57,745 nucleotides of DNA from Helicobacteraceae bacterium (GTDB lineage Bacteria > Campylobacterota > Campylobacteria > Campylobacterales > Sulfurimonadaceae). Of this stretch, positions 16,499 through 25,183 are shown one piece after another. Below the pieces are notes generated by a model. It made no database searches. It was not told the origin of the DNA and was given only the letters and a program-made list of their open reading frames with translations. The first letter of the stretch is position 1. The number at the start of each line of letters is the position of its first letter. The stretch lies in contig CANMJR010000017.1 in assembly GCA_947498025.1 (NCBI GenBank), positions 1 to 57,745 on the forward strand, given 5' to 3'. Made by a program: the position numbers and the translations under genes.

Positions 16499-16897
16499 AT
16501 GGTATTTAGTACAACGACGCAATACGCTCTAAAAATTTTAGCCTATTTAAATGAACATAAAGAGGGGCTTTGCAGCGCAAAAACCCTCTCTGAGGAGCTT
16601 GATATTCCATACAAATATCTTACAAAAATTATGACAAAGTTTACAAAAAATGAAATGATAGAGTCGGTACAGGGGCGATACGGTGGATTTAAACTTATAG
16701 ACTCAAAAATAATAACCATATATGACATTTTAAAGTTATGCGATGGAGATAGTGCGAAAGATTGTATTATCGGAAAAATAGAGTGTAATGAGAGAAAAAG
16801 ATGCCACTACCACGACGCTTGGCAAAAGCCGAGAGAGTCTATTAAAAAAGATTTTTTAGATGCTGATTTAAAGGGCTGCATCTCCAAAGAATCCTAA
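16499..16897 (+). CDS. Rrf2-family Fe-S transcription regulator (NsrR/IscR-like)
   Basis: A 132-residue winged-helix regulator. It begins MVFSTTTQYALKIL, the usual Rrf2 opening, and carries a recognition-helix region with YLTKIMTKF and GRYGGFKL. Three cysteines, Cys89, Cys96 and Cys102 (C-x6-C-x5-C), match the Fe-S cluster spacing of NsrR and IscR. The longer ORF start at 16469 adds ten residues without family similarity; the ATG at 16499 has a GGA eight nt upstream. It is divergent from the nrd operon, and two matching palindromes lie between. Control of anaerobic deoxynucleotide synthesis by nitric oxide, oxygen or cluster status is an inference. Confidence 0.85.
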   Translation: MVFSTTTQYALKILAYLNEHKEGLCSAKTLSEELDIPYKYLTKIMTKFTKNEMIESVQGRYGGFKLIDSKIITIYDILKLCDGDSAKDCIIGKIECNERKRCHYHDAWQKPRESIKKDFLDADLKGCISKES

Positions 16898-16912
16898 AAT
16901 TTATCTCAAAGA

Positions 16913-16951
16913 AAGGTAGGGAGTTCCGACTTATCTGGAACTCCCTACCTT
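16913..16951. terminator. Long perfect hairpin after the Rrf2 gene
   Basis: A perfect 15-bp inverted repeat, AAGGTAGGGAGTTCC (16913-16927) and GGAACTCCCTACCTT (16937-16951), has a 9-nt loop, 16 bp after the Rrf2 stop. No U tract follows, so it may be a terminator of weak type, an RNA-stabilising hairpin, or a trace of the rearrangement at 16961-17581. Confidence 0.55.
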
Positions 16952-16960
16952 CGCGCATGC

Positions 16961-17083
16961 TTAGGATTTATTTTTGGCATCTTTAATAGTGGCTTTTGCA
17001 TAAATTTCAAAGAGTATAGGAATAATCACAAGGCTCAAAACTGAGAAAATTCTAAAGAATATCTCTATCAGTACAAAGCAGCT
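16961..17083 (-). pseudogene. 3' remnant of an RND efflux-like membrane gene
   Basis: Forty in-frame codons end at TAA 16963-16961. They read as one hydrophobic helix, with IFSVLSLVIIPILFEIY in the middle, and a short basic tail ending DAKNKS. This is the pattern of the last helix of CusA/CzcA/AcrB-type exporters (…VIIPVLYE…). An in-frame TAG lies just upstream at 17086-17084 and there is no start codon, so it is a fragment. It points away from the kinase remnant at 17131-17581, so both lost their 5' ends. Another membrane family is possible. Confidence 0.45.
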
Positions 17084-17130
17084 CTACAGCATCTATCAGT
17101 CTGTTGCATATCTGAATTTTCGCATGCCGG

Positions 17131-17581
17131 GGCAAGGATGTAGAGCTTATAGAGTTAAAACCCCCTACTAAACCGTACGATAGAATATTACAGTGAATTA
17201 AGTGAAGCAAAAAACATAACTATTGACGCAAATATAAATGCCTCTGCATTAAAAATAATAGATACAAGAGCAGAACTGCTCTTCTCTAATCTTTTATCAA
17301 ACGCCATAAAATATTCTATGCCAAATACAACAATAACCGTCACTTTAACAAAAAGCTTTTTTAGCATAGAAGATGAGGGAGTAGGTATAGAAACAGAAAA
17401 ACTGCAGGAAATATTTAAACTTTATAAAAGAAGTTCAAACCTTGCAGGCGGATTTGGCGTTGGATTGAGTATTGTGAAGCAGATATGCGACGAATTTGGG
17501 ATTAAGGTAGAGGTAACTTCTGAACTTGGCAAAGGAAGTCTTTTTATACTTTTCTGGCCTACGCAAAGCGTAGTCGGCTAA
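17131..17581 (+). pseudogene. 3' remnant of a sensor histidine kinase, frameshifted
   Basis: Only the ATPase half of a histidine kinase remains. Seen in order are an LIELKPLLNRTIEYY start, the N box with LLSNAIKYS, the G1 box EDEGVGI, an F box IFKLYKRSS and the G2 box GGFGVGLSIVKQI. The phosphoacceptor His domain, sensor and membrane parts are missing, and there is no plausible start before ATG 17318, which falls after the N box. Upstream, the reading frame is restored by dropping one C from the CCCCC run at 17161-17165, so a frameshift is also present. The gene is dead as a kinase, although an 87-residue piece could be made. Confidence 0.8.
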
Positions 17582-17597
17582 CGAAGCCGACTACGCT
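17567..17597. terminator. Bidirectional hairpin
   Basis: A perfect 13-bp inverted repeat, AGCGTAGTCGGCT (17567-17579) and AGCCGACTACGCT (17585-17597), with loop AACGA. It spans the kinase-remnant stop and the last codons of the small minus-strand gene, and likely separates the two transcripts. Confidence 0.6.
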
Positions 17598-17797
17598 AGA
17601 ATATCAATTTTTTGTAAAGCCTGTTTATAGTTCTCAGTACTCCCTTTTTGGAGAGCCGTCTGAGTCTCTTGGACACTTCTTTGCACATCTCCAGCTATTG
17701 AAGCAGCTTTATTTGTATCAGTATTGCTCTTTGCAGCACTCTCATGCGACATTATGCTATAAATATTATTTGTACTTGTACTAAGAGATGAAAGCAT
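17591..17797 (-). CDS. Small hypothetical protein, 68 residues
   Basis: I do not recognise a family. The protein is polar, Ser/Thr/Asn/Gln-rich at its N terminus (LSSLSTSTNN), with a predicted amphipathic helix over about residues 28-62 and a short hydrophobic end, KIDILA. There is no signal peptide or membrane helix. It starts with ATG behind an AAGGAGT ribosome site (complement of about 17803-17809), which supports real translation. It is monocistronic between the scar and the ABC exporter. The composition resembles small flagellar- or surface-associated proteins, but this is only an impression. Confidence 0.6.
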   Translation of the reverse strand: MLSSLSTSTNNIYSIMSHESAAKSNTDTNKAASIAGDVQRSVQETQTALQKGSTENYKQALQKIDILA

Positions 17798-17882
17798 CTT
17801 GAACTCCTTACATCGAAAGATATATATAAGGGAATTATACTAAAAATAGTGTAAATTCAAGAATAATAGAGAGAAAAAAGTG

Positions 17883-19682
17883 TTAAATCAACTGATTTTT
17901 AATAAACTCCATATAATGCCCTTGCTCAGTTTCTAATTCAGCATGTGTACCTCTTTGGACGATTCTTCCGCCATCAAGCACATAGATGATATCTGCATGT
18001 TTGACCGTACTTAGCCTGTGGGCTATAGTTATGACTGTTTTACCCTTGAGTAGCGGCGTGATTGTGGAAAAAAGCTTTGCTTCGGTGTGAACATCCAGTG
18101 CGGATGTAGATTCATCAAAGATTACCACGCAAGGGTCTGCGATAATCATTCTTGCTATGCTCAGTCGCTGTCTCTGACCTCCGGAGAGTCTGATTCCATG
18201 TCGCCCGACTATGGTATCAAGCCCTTTTTCCATAGATTGTATCATCTCACCGAGTTGCGCCATGATGAGAGCTTTTAAAATCTCCTCATCGCTTACACTC
18301 TCATCTCCCATTGTGATATTAAATCTAAGAGTAGAGTTGAAAAGTATCGGCATTTGCAAGACCAGAAATATTTTCTCCCTTAAAGAGCTTTTATCCAAAT
18401 TTTCCATCTCGATGTTGTTGTAACTAAGCGAGCCGCTCTGCTTATCATAAAATCCGGAAATCACCTGAGCGAGCGTTGTTTTACCGCTTCCGCTTGCTCC
18501 GATGAGTGCTATTTTGGAGCCTGATTTTATATCAATCGAAATATCTTCGAGTATATTTTTGTCACGTATGTAAGAAAAGTAGAGATTTCTCAGTGATATA
18601 TCCACATGTGACGGATGCAAGGAGCTGCTCTTGGTGTGCAGAGGCGTTAAAATCGTATCCCCTGTTTTTTCGGTTTGCAGAGTGAGTATTTTATTGACCC
18701 TATTTAATGCACTCATGGCAGAGGAGTAGCTGTATTGAATAGATAGCATATCTTGGACGGGTGTCATGATAAACCAGATGTAACCGAACATTGCAAACAT
18801 CATTCCTATGCTAAGGTCGCTATAGACTACCAAAAGAAGTCCCGATGCTCGCAGGATTTCAAACATGATTAAAAATATGGTGTAGGAGAGTTTTTCATAC
18901 GCCATACTTTTGTATCCATATTCGTTTGAACTTCTTTGAATCTCCTCTGCATGTGTTAGAGCTTGATCAAAAAAATACTTCTCTTTATTGCTTGCTTTAA
19001 TCTGCCCGAAAAGCTCAAGCGTCTCTCCGACATTTTCTTGAAACTTCTCAATCGCTTCGTTCTCCTCCTTCTTGAGACGACCCACTGTTTTTGACATTTT
19101 TTTACTTATAAGCATGATAAGAGGCTGAATAACAAGTATCATAATGCCTAGAATAGGATCTATTACAATCATAACAATCCCTACTCCGATAAGGGTTAAA
19201 ACAGAGGAGACAAAACGGCTTGCGGCTGTAATTATAAAATTATCCAAAGTGTTCACATCGGTGATTAGGTTCGAGGTAATCGCACCGCTGCCGAGAGTTT
19301 CGTACTCGTTCATGGAGGCTATTTTTAGATGCTCGATTAATCTTTTTCGTATCATGAAGGTGACATATTTTGAGATTTTAGTGAAAATTTTTGTAATAAC
19401 CACGCCGAGAAAGTAGTAAATAAACCGCAAAAATACAACTGCCAGAGTAACGAGAGCGATATAGTAAAATGGCGTAGTCGAACCTACAAAATAGTTTATG
19501 CTGTTTACAAAATGGGATGGCTTATTGAGAAGAATCTCATCTACCATAATAGGGAGCATCAGAGGAACAGGGATACTTACAAGTATTGCAAGCAGAGTGA
19601 GTATCTGCCCATAAATAAGCGTGCGTTTATTATCCAAAATAAGGTTGAGTATAGTTTTAAGAGTGATTGGATTATTATTCAT
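17883..19682 (-). CDS. ABC exporter, fused membrane and ATPase domains (MsbA-like)
   Basis: A 599-residue half-transporter. A six-helix ABC membrane domain fills residues about 20-320, then the ATPase domain has Walker A GASGSGKTT (395-403), signature LSGGQRQ (499-505), Walker B VVIFDE (519-524) and switch His in TIAHRLST. It would form a homodimer in the inner membrane. Substrates of this family include lipids, drugs and peptides, and none can be chosen here. The gene stands alone on the minus strand, 85 bp from the small protein gene. All catalytic motifs are intact. Confidence 0.88.
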   Translation of the reverse strand: MNNNPITLKTILNLILDNKRTLIYGQILTLLAILVSIPVPLMLPIMVDEILLNKPSHFVNSINYFVGSTTPFYYIALVTLAVVFLRFIYYFLGVVITKIFTKISKYVTFMIRKRLIEHLKIASMNEYETLGSGAITSNLITDVNTLDNFIITAASRFVSSVLTLIGVGIVMIVIDPILGIMILVIQPLIMLISKKMSKTVGRLKKEENEAIEKFQENVGETLELFGQIKASNKEKYFFDQALTHAEEIQRSSNEYGYKSMAYEKLSYTIFLIMFEILRASGLLLVVYSDLSIGMMFAMFGYIWFIMTPVQDMLSIQYSYSSAMSALNRVNKILTLQTEKTGDTILTPLHTKSSSLHPSHVDISLRNLYFSYIRDKNILEDISIDIKSGSKIALIGASGSGKTTLAQVISGFYDKQSGSLSYNNIEMENLDKSSLREKIFLVLQMPILFNSTLRFNITMGDESVSDEEILKALIMAQLGEMIQSMEKGLDTIVGRHGIRLSGGQRQRLSIARMIIADPCVVIFDESTSALDVHTEAKLFSTITPLLKGKTVITIAHRLSTVKHADIIYVLDGGRIVQRGTHAELETEQGHYMEFIKNQLI

Positions 19683-19761
19683 GGTCGTATTATAGCTTTG
19701 CTGTGAGTAAAGTCACTTTTTTTTAATGTAAAATAGCACAAAATTTTTATAAAGAGCAACT

Positions 19762-20340
19762 TTGAGCAAGATGAAAAGAGTAGAGTTTGGCGACTTCTAC
19801 AGAGACAAAAAGAACGCCGTTTTTTTGGTTATCTATGTAAACGAAATATCGCCTTGGAAATATTTTAATGATGACATTAAAAGTATGAAGTGCCCTGCAA
19901 TCATCATGATAGACAGATGGGATGGGCGAATGGGCTTTCCCGGCGGGACGGTAGATGAGGGAGAAGAGCTTTTGGACGCGCTAGTGCGAGAGGTAAAAGA
20001 GGAGGTCGGTATCAACATCAAACCTGACAAAGTCCGTCCTATCGCTTCACATGAGTGGAAAATTGCAACGCATCTTTATGGGCTTGAAGTGCAAGAAGCA
20101 GAGTTTTTGCATATTTACTACCACATACTCAATAACTTCTCCCGTTCCATTTTGCTTCATGCCTACGAAGAGGGAGATAAATCGCACTTTATGTCAGAGA
20201 TAACGGGGATAAAAATCATCCCACTCGTGCAACATGCAGGCAAAGGAATTAACTATTTTTTAAAAAACAGTTTTGCAGGTTCTGCTAAAAATGAGTTGTT
20301 GATTTTGTTGAATGAGGTTTTTAATATCGAGGTGAAATAG
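19762..20340 (+). CDS. Nudix hydrolase
   Basis: A 192-residue protein with a perfect Nudix box at residues 62-84: Gly62, Glu68, Arg76-Glu77, Glu80-Glu81 and Gly83, fitting G-x5-E-x7-R-E-U-x-E-E-x-G-U. Nudix enzymes cleave nucleoside diphosphates linked to another group. The RFP-less N-terminal part and the length resemble NUDT16-type or CoA/NAD-capping hydrolases, but substrate cannot be read. The start is uncertain: TTG at 19762 or ATG at 19771, each with a weak GAG-type ribosome site. It is divergent from the ABC exporter. Confidence 0.85.
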   Translation: MSKMKRVEFGDFYRDKKNAVFLVIYVNEISPWKYFNDDIKSMKCPAIIMIDRWDGRMGFPGGTVDEGEELLDALVREVKEEVGINIKPDKVRPIASHEWKIATHLYGLEVQEAEFLHIYYHILNNFSRSILLHAYEEGDKSHFMSEITGIKIIPLVQHAGKGINYFLKNSFAGSAKNELLILLNEVFNIEVK

Positions 20341-20342
20341 TT

Positions 20343-20374
20343 ATTGGCATGCAAGGGAACTTCCACATGCCAAT
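20343..20374. terminator. Hairpin after the Nudix gene
   Basis: A 9-bp inverted repeat, ATTGGCATG (20343-20351) and CATGCCAAT (20366-20374), starts 3 bp after the stop codon. The loop contains TTCCACATG, a motif shared with hairpins at 36881, 43961 and 52463. Gene-end position suggests termination between convergent genes. Confidence 0.45.
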
Positions 20375-20442
20375 TCAATTCATCCTGAGAAGGGTGAGTT
20401 TATGATTCGGCAAGCCCACCACGAATGTGGGAGGGAAAAAAT

Positions 20443-21831
20443 TTATGAGTGCGCGGCTATCGCCTGAGCAATTCTAAGCATGGTCTCATTTTTTCCTATT
20501 ATCGCCATAACACTGTCAAGTCCTGGACCAGATAGTTTTCCTAAAAGTGCGATGCGAAGCGGTTGACCAATTTTTCCAAAACCGATGTTCATCTCATTTA
20601 CCACCTCTTCCATTATTTGATGATAATCACTTGGAAGATGAAGCTCTTCTGCTTTTGTGAGTTTGGCTCCAAAGGCATTTAAAACTTCAATCGAATCCTC
20701 TTTAAAAGCTTTTTTAACCGCTTTTTCATCATAAATTGTCGGTGTTTCAAGTATCTCTTTTGCAAGTTCTGCAAGCTCTTTGAGGGTTTTTGCTCTCTCT
20801 TTTATAGCATCTAAAAGTATCTCTTTCTTGTCATGCGAAGTTAAAATCAAATCATACTGTTTTAACAACTCTGCAAGCACGGAGTTTGACATGTTTTTAA
20901 TGTAGTGTGCGTTCAGCCAATCTAGCTTCTCAGTGTTGTAGATGGATGCCGATTTGTTTATATTTTTTGGATTGAAAAGCTCTTGCATCTCATCCATTGA
21001 AAATATCTCTTGATCGCCGTAGCTCCACCCTAAACGAACTAAAAAGTTCAAAAGTGCTTCAGGCGTGTAGCCCATCTCTTTATACTCCATAACATCGGTC
21101 GCACCGTCTCGTTTACTGAGTTTTTTACCGTCATGATTGTGAATCATCGGGACATGGTAAAAATTCGGTATCTTGAATCCTAAAGCTTCATAAACAACAA
21201 TCTGTTTTGGCGTGTTTGAGAGGTGGTCATCCCCGCGAATTACCTCATTTACCCCCATAAGTGCATCATCAACCGCTACAACAAAATTATAAGTCGGGCT
21301 TCCGTCGGCTCGGGCAATTACAAAGTCATCAAGAATATCAAGAGCATTGAAAACTACATCTCCTTTTACTCTGTCTTTTACGGTTATAGCTCCGCTTTGA
21401 GGAGCTTTTATACGGATAGCAGGCTCAATTCCCTCTGGCGGAGTACCCTTAAAATCACGATACTTTCCATTGTACATGGTTCGCTCTTTTGCCGCCATTT
21501 GCGTTTCTCTAAGCTCTGCAAGTTCCTCTTTGCTCATGTAGCAGTAGTAGGCTTTACCCTCATCTAAAAGCTGTTTTATATATTTTGCATAAATTTCATC
21601 TCTATTTGATTGGTAAATCACCTCGCCGTCATAAGAGAGACCCAACCACTCAAACGCTCTAACAATCGCCTCTGCAGCCTCTACAGAATTTCTTGCTTTG
21701 TCGGTATCTTCAATACGAAGAAAAAATTTACCTCCGTTTTTTTTAGCCCAAAGATAAGAAAAAAGAGCAGTTCTTAAACCGCCGATATGAAGATAGCCCG
21801 TAGGACTTGGAGCAAAGCGAGTAACAATCAT
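20443..21831 (-). CDS. gltX: Glutamyl-tRNA synthetase
   Basis: A 462-residue class I synthetase that charges tRNA with glutamate. The HIGH motif is seen as PSPTGYLHIGGLR (residues 8-20) and the KMSKS loop as KLSKRDG. The Rossmann core and the C-terminal helical anticodon-binding domain are of normal length. Many Campylobacterota carry two GltX copies, one working on tRNA-Gln for the amidation route; I cannot tell which type this is. It is transcribed alone, divergent from the SurA-like gene. Confidence 0.93.
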   Translation of the reverse strand: MIVTRFAPSPTGYLHIGGLRTALFSYLWAKKNGGKFFLRIEDTDKARNSVEAAEAIVRAFEWLGLSYDGEVIYQSNRDEIYAKYIKQLLDEGKAYYCYMSKEELAELRETQMAAKERTMYNGKYRDFKGTPPEGIEPAIRIKAPQSGAITVKDRVKGDVVFNALDILDDFVIARADGSPTYNFVVAVDDALMGVNEVIRGDDHLSNTPKQIVVYEALGFKIPNFYHVPMIHNHDGKKLSKRDGATDVMEYKEMGYTPEALLNFLVRLGWSYGDQEIFSMDEMQELFNPKNINKSASIYNTEKLDWLNAHYIKNMSNSVLAELLKQYDLILTSHDKKEILLDAIKERAKTLKELAELAKEILETPTIYDEKAVKKAFKEDSIEVLNAFGAKLTKAEELHLPSDYHQIMEEVVNEMNIGFGKIGQPLRIALLGKLSGPGLDSVMAIIGKNETMLRIAQAIAAHS

Positions 21832-21925
21832 TGAAATACCTTTATAAATAATTGCCGAATTTTAGGCAAAAATGGGTTAAAAATTGGTAAAATGCAGGCT
21901 TAAATTTTTATAAAGTGAATAAATT

Positions 21926-22762
21926 ATGTATAAAATCTTTTTGAGTCTTGTCTTTGTTGCATCTCTAAGTGCTGAAATGGTGGGCGGTGTCGCTATTGTC
22001 GTGAAGGGCAACGAAATAACTCTGCTTGATATAAAAAAAGAGATGATGGCATCAAAAGTTGACGCGAAGATGGCTTCGGATATTCTGATTCGTAAAAAGC
22101 TAGAACTGGCAGAGACAATAGAAAGAAACATTGATGTGAGCAATGAAGAGGTTTATGAAGATATCAAAAAAACAGCATCACGAAACAATTTGAGCATAAG
22201 CCAGTTTTATGAGGCTGTAAGAAACTCAAACGGCTTAACATCGGAAGAGATTAAAGAGAGTGTTAAAAGCAAACTATTAAGTCAAAAACTCTACTCGGCA
22301 ATATCTTTGGCTCAGATGGCTCAGCCAAGCGATTCCGAGATAGAGGAGTACTATAAACTTCATAAAGATAGTTTTGTTCATCCGGCTTCATTTAGTGTTG
22401 TAATCTATGAATCAAAAGATAAAGTAAAATTAAATCAAAAAAGAGAAAATCCAATGTTTATTTCATCAGATATTCAAAGTGATGAACAAACATTACCGTA
22501 CAACGGGTTAGCTCCGGAGCTGGCAGCATTGCTTGAAAAAACTGAAGAAAACAAGTTTACGCAGGTTCTTCCGGACGCCAAGGGAGGGTATGTCTGTTTC
22601 TACATGAAAAAGATGATATACAGTAAAGAGAGCAGTTTGGAGAGCATAAAAGAGCAAATCGCAAATCATTTAATGGGTCAAAAAAGAGAGCAGGTTTTGA
22701 GTGATTATTTTGCAAGACTTCGCATTGGTGCTGATATTAAAATATTGAGAATGCCGGAATAG
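21926..22762 (+). CDS. SurA-like periplasmic chaperone / peptidyl-prolyl isomerase
   Basis: A 278-residue exported protein. The signal peptide ends at SLSA (residue 16). The first domain is SurA-N-like (VNGNEIT-type strand then helices, here VVKGNEITLLDIKKEM), and a long helical linker leads to a parvulin-like region (about 145-240) that is shorter and more diverged than usual. A C-terminal helix follows. Such proteins help outer-membrane proteins fold in the periplasm. It is monocistronic, with a plain AT-rich promoter region. The isomerase activity is doubtful because the canonical parvulin motifs are not clear. Confidence 0.75.
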   Translation: MYKIFLSLVFVASLSAEMVGGVAIVVKGNEITLLDIKKEMMASKVDAKMASDILIRKKLELAETIERNIDVSNEEVYEDIKKTASRNNLSISQFYEAVRNSNGLTSEEIKESVKSKLLSQKLYSAISLAQMAQPSDSEIEEYYKLHKDSFVHPASFSVVIYESKDKVKLNQKRENPMFISSDIQSDEQTLPYNGLAPELAALLEKTEENKFTQVLPDAKGGYVCFYMKKMIYSKESSLESIKEQIANHLMGQKREQVLSDYFARLRIGADIKILRMPE

Positions 22763-22842
22763 GTTTTATAAATTCTCTATATTAACATAAATATTTAAGA
22801 TTAGTTTAGCTATTATTAAATCAAATATTAAAAGGGTGAAAA

Positions 22843-23232
22843 ATGAAAAAGATAGTCGTTAGTTTATGTGTATTGGTTACTTTGGGCTTACAGGCAGGTG
22901 ATATAGCATCAGATATGAAAACTATGAGAGACGGGCTTCAAGAGATGCAGGATGGTTTTTTATACAACAACAGCAAATCCGTTGTGAGTGGAATTGATAA
23001 AATAGAAAAAGTGAATGGCTCATTTAATACTAAAGAGTCGATTGAATCATTTTTGCCACAAGATAAGAAAAAATTAGTTGGAGTTACGCTTTTGAGTGCT
23101 AAAAGCTTAAATTCTGATTTAGAAGCAATGCGTGAATATATCAAACAAAATAAAATGTTAGAAGCGGCAGCTCTTCATTCAGATGTTATGAAAGATTGTA
23201 CTCGTTGCCATGCAATTGTAAGAGGTTGGTAG
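22843..23232 (+). CDS. Cytochrome c'-like monohaem protein
   Basis: A 129-residue exported protein with a signal peptide (residues 1-18, cleavage after LQA). The mature part is all helical, and a single haem site lies at the extreme C terminus: C119-x2-C122-H123, four residues before the end region. A four-helix bundle with C-terminal CxxCH is the cytochrome c' / c-556 design. Known members bind nitric oxide or carry electrons in the periplasm; the role here is inferred only. It has an AAAGGG ribosome site and is followed by a bidirectional terminator. Confidence 0.75.
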   Translation: MKKIVVSLCVLVTLGLQAGDIASDMKTMRDGLQEMQDGFLYNNSKSVVSGIDKIEKVNGSFNTKESIESFLPQDKKKLVGVTLLSAKSLNSDLEAMREYIKQNKMLEAAALHSDVMKDCTRCHAIVRGW

Positions 23233-23254
23233 TTTTTAGCTACCCCCTCTTTTT

Positions 23255-23278
23255 ATAACGGTTAAAATTAACCGTTAT
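23255..23278. terminator. Bidirectional terminator
   Basis: A perfect 11-bp inverted repeat, ATAACGGTTAA (23255-23265) and TTAACCGTTAT (23268-23278), between the convergent cytochrome and accC genes. The second arm includes the accC stop codon. T-rich DNA lies on both sides (TCTTTTT before and ACTTTTC after). Confidence 0.7.
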
Positions 23279-24608
23279 ACTTTTCTAAGTACTTAGTATT
23301 AAAATTATTCGATTTAAAATCTTCATTTTCCATCATTTTTAGATGAAACGGTATAGTGGTTTTTATACCAGTAATTGTAAACTCACTTAAAGCTCTATGC
23401 ATTCTTGCAATCGCTTCCTCTCTTGTCTTCCCATAAACTATCAGTTTTCCAATCATAGAGTCATAAATCATGGGCACCACATAGCCTGCATGTGCATGTG
23501 AATCTATACGAACATCTTTTCCACCAGGGGCTATCCAAGAGATAATTTTACCGGGACATGGCAAGAACTTAATCGGGTCTTCTGCTGTAATACGGCACTC
23601 AATGGAGTGCCCCTTAAGTGTAATAGTATCTTGTGCCGGAAGTTCTTTACCCTCAGCAACTTCAATCATCATTTTAATGAGATCCAAATCACTTACCATT
23701 TCTGATACTGTATGCTCAACCTGAAGCCTTGTATTCATCTCCATAAAGTAAAAGTCTAAGTTGGCATCTAGCAGATACTCAAATGTACCGGCACCCTCAT
23801 ACTTGATAAATTTAGTGGCACGAACTGCTGAATCCCACAATCTTTCTCTTACTTCTTGCGTTAAAATAACCGCTGGAGACTCTTCGATAAGCTTTTGGTG
23901 ACGGCGTTGCATAGAACAATCTCGTTCTCCTATATGAAGAACATTTCCATGTGCATCCGCCATAACTTGTACTTCAATATGGCGAGGATTTTTTATGAAT
24001 TTTTCCATATAGATAGTGCCATCGCCAAAGGCTGTAATTGCTTCGCTCTCTGCCGCAAGAAACGCGTTTTCAAGGTAACTCTCCTCTTCAACAACACGCA
24101 TTCCTCTACCACCGCCGCCTTGAGCAGCTTTAAGAATAACAGGATAACCAACTTCTGCAGCTCTTTTTTTTGCATCCGCTATATCGCTTATTGCTCCGTC
24201 ACTTCCAGGAACAACAGGCACGCCCGCTGCAACCATTACATCTTTGGCTTTTGATTTATCGCTCATGAGAACCATAACTTCGGGAGTCGGTCCAATGAAT
24301 TTAATATTGTGGTGTGTACAAATCTCTACAAAGTGCTGATTTTCACTTAAAAAACCATATCCCGGAAAGATTGCATCACAATGACTGATTTCAGCGGCTG
24401 ATATGATTGCAGGAATATTCAGATAACTTTTATTGCTTGGTCCATCACCGATGCAAATAGAAGCATCTGCTAATTTTAGATATTCGCTACCTTTATCTGC
24501 TTTTGAGTAAACCGCAACTGCCTCTTTCCCCATCTCTTTAATAGTTCGAATCGCGCGAAGAGCAATTTCGCCGCGATTAGCAACTAAAATTCTTTTTATT
24601 TCTCGCAT
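23268..24608 (-). CDS. accC: Acetyl-CoA carboxylase biotin carboxylase subunit AccC
   Basis: A 446-residue ATP-grasp enzyme that carboxylates biotin on AccB, the first half of malonyl-CoA synthesis. Family marks are the start ILVANRGEIALRAIRT, the glycine-rich ATP lid KAAQGGGGRGMR, HIEVQVMAD, GERDCSMQRRHQK and EMNTRLQVEH near residue 290. The length is standard. It follows accB by 4 nt in the same operon. A second biotin carboxylase at 35407-36873 is more like the PycA subunit and lacks an adjacent carrier gene. Confidence 0.95.
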   Translation of the reverse strand: MREIKRILVANRGEIALRAIRTIKEMGKEAVAVYSKADKGSEYLKLADASICIGDGPSNKSYLNIPAIISAAEISHCDAIFPGYGFLSENQHFVEICTHHNIKFIGPTPEVMVLMSDKSKAKDVMVAAGVPVVPGSDGAISDIADAKKRAAEVGYPVILKAAQGGGGRGMRVVEEESYLENAFLAAESEAITAFGDGTIYMEKFIKNPRHIEVQVMADAHGNVLHIGERDCSMQRRHQKLIEESPAVILTQEVRERLWDSAVRATKFIKYEGAGTFEYLLDANLDFYFMEMNTRLQVEHTVSEMVSDLDLIKMMIEVAEGKELPAQDTITLKGHSIECRITAEDPIKFLPCPGKIISWIAPGGKDVRIDSHAHAGYVVPMIYDSMIGKLIVYGKTREEAIARMHRALSEFTITGIKTTIPFHLKMMENEDFKSNNFNTKYLEKYNG

Positions 24609-24612
24609 AAAT

Positions 24613-25056
24613 TTATATCTTTTCTACTATGAAGAGTGGCATGTCATACTCAACAGCTTGACCGTTTGAAGCTAAAACTTTGAGAATTTTACAATCAAAA
24701 TCAGCCTCAAGCTCATTCATGATTTTCATAGCCTCTAAAATAGCTATTACTTGCCCTTTTTTAACACTGTCGCCAACTTTTACAAATTCCGGAGAGTCAG
24801 GGGATGGAGAAGAGTAGTATGTTCCTACCATAGGTGAGAGGATAGCATCGCCGCTCATTTCATCCGGTGTTGCGCTAACAGTTGCTATTTGTGCAACAGG
24901 AGCTTGAGCAACTGCAACCGGGGCATGAATCGGTGCAGCGATTAAACCAGTGTTTTTTTCGAGTTCAATAGAAAAACCTTCCTGTTTAATTCTTAGCTTA
25001 GAAAGACCGCTTTCATCGAACTCACGCATTAACGCTTTTATCTGTTTTGTATCCAT
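24613..25056 (-). CDS. accB: Biotin carboxyl carrier protein AccB
   Basis: A 147-residue carrier. The N-terminal 35 residues are conserved, a Pro/Ala-rich linker spans about 40-62, and the biotinyl domain holds the EAMKIMNE motif with Lys111 as the biotin site. It is first in the accB-accC operon. The promoter region toward the divergent dCMP deaminase gene is short and AT-rich. Confidence 0.95.
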   Translation of the reverse strand: MDTKQIKALMREFDESGLSKLRIKQEGFSIELEKNTGLIAAPIHAPVAVAQAPVAQIATVSATPDEMSGDAILSPMVGTYYSSPSPDSPEFVKVGDSVKKGQVIAILEAMKIMNELEADFDCKILKVLASNGQAVEYDMPLFIVEKI

Positions 25057-25183
25057 TGGTAAGACTCCAAAATGTGTATAATTTTGCGATATAATAGCAT
25101 AAAAATTATAATAAATACGTTTAGGAAATGAAGATTATGAGCTTAAAAACAAATAAAAATGAGTTAAAAAAAGCGAAAAATAG

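Noticed and set aside
17053-17150. Minus-strand frame containing ICNRLIDAVELLCTD as an ArsR-like gene end
   Set aside because: About 30 codons only, overlaps the RND remnant in another frame, no firm family match.
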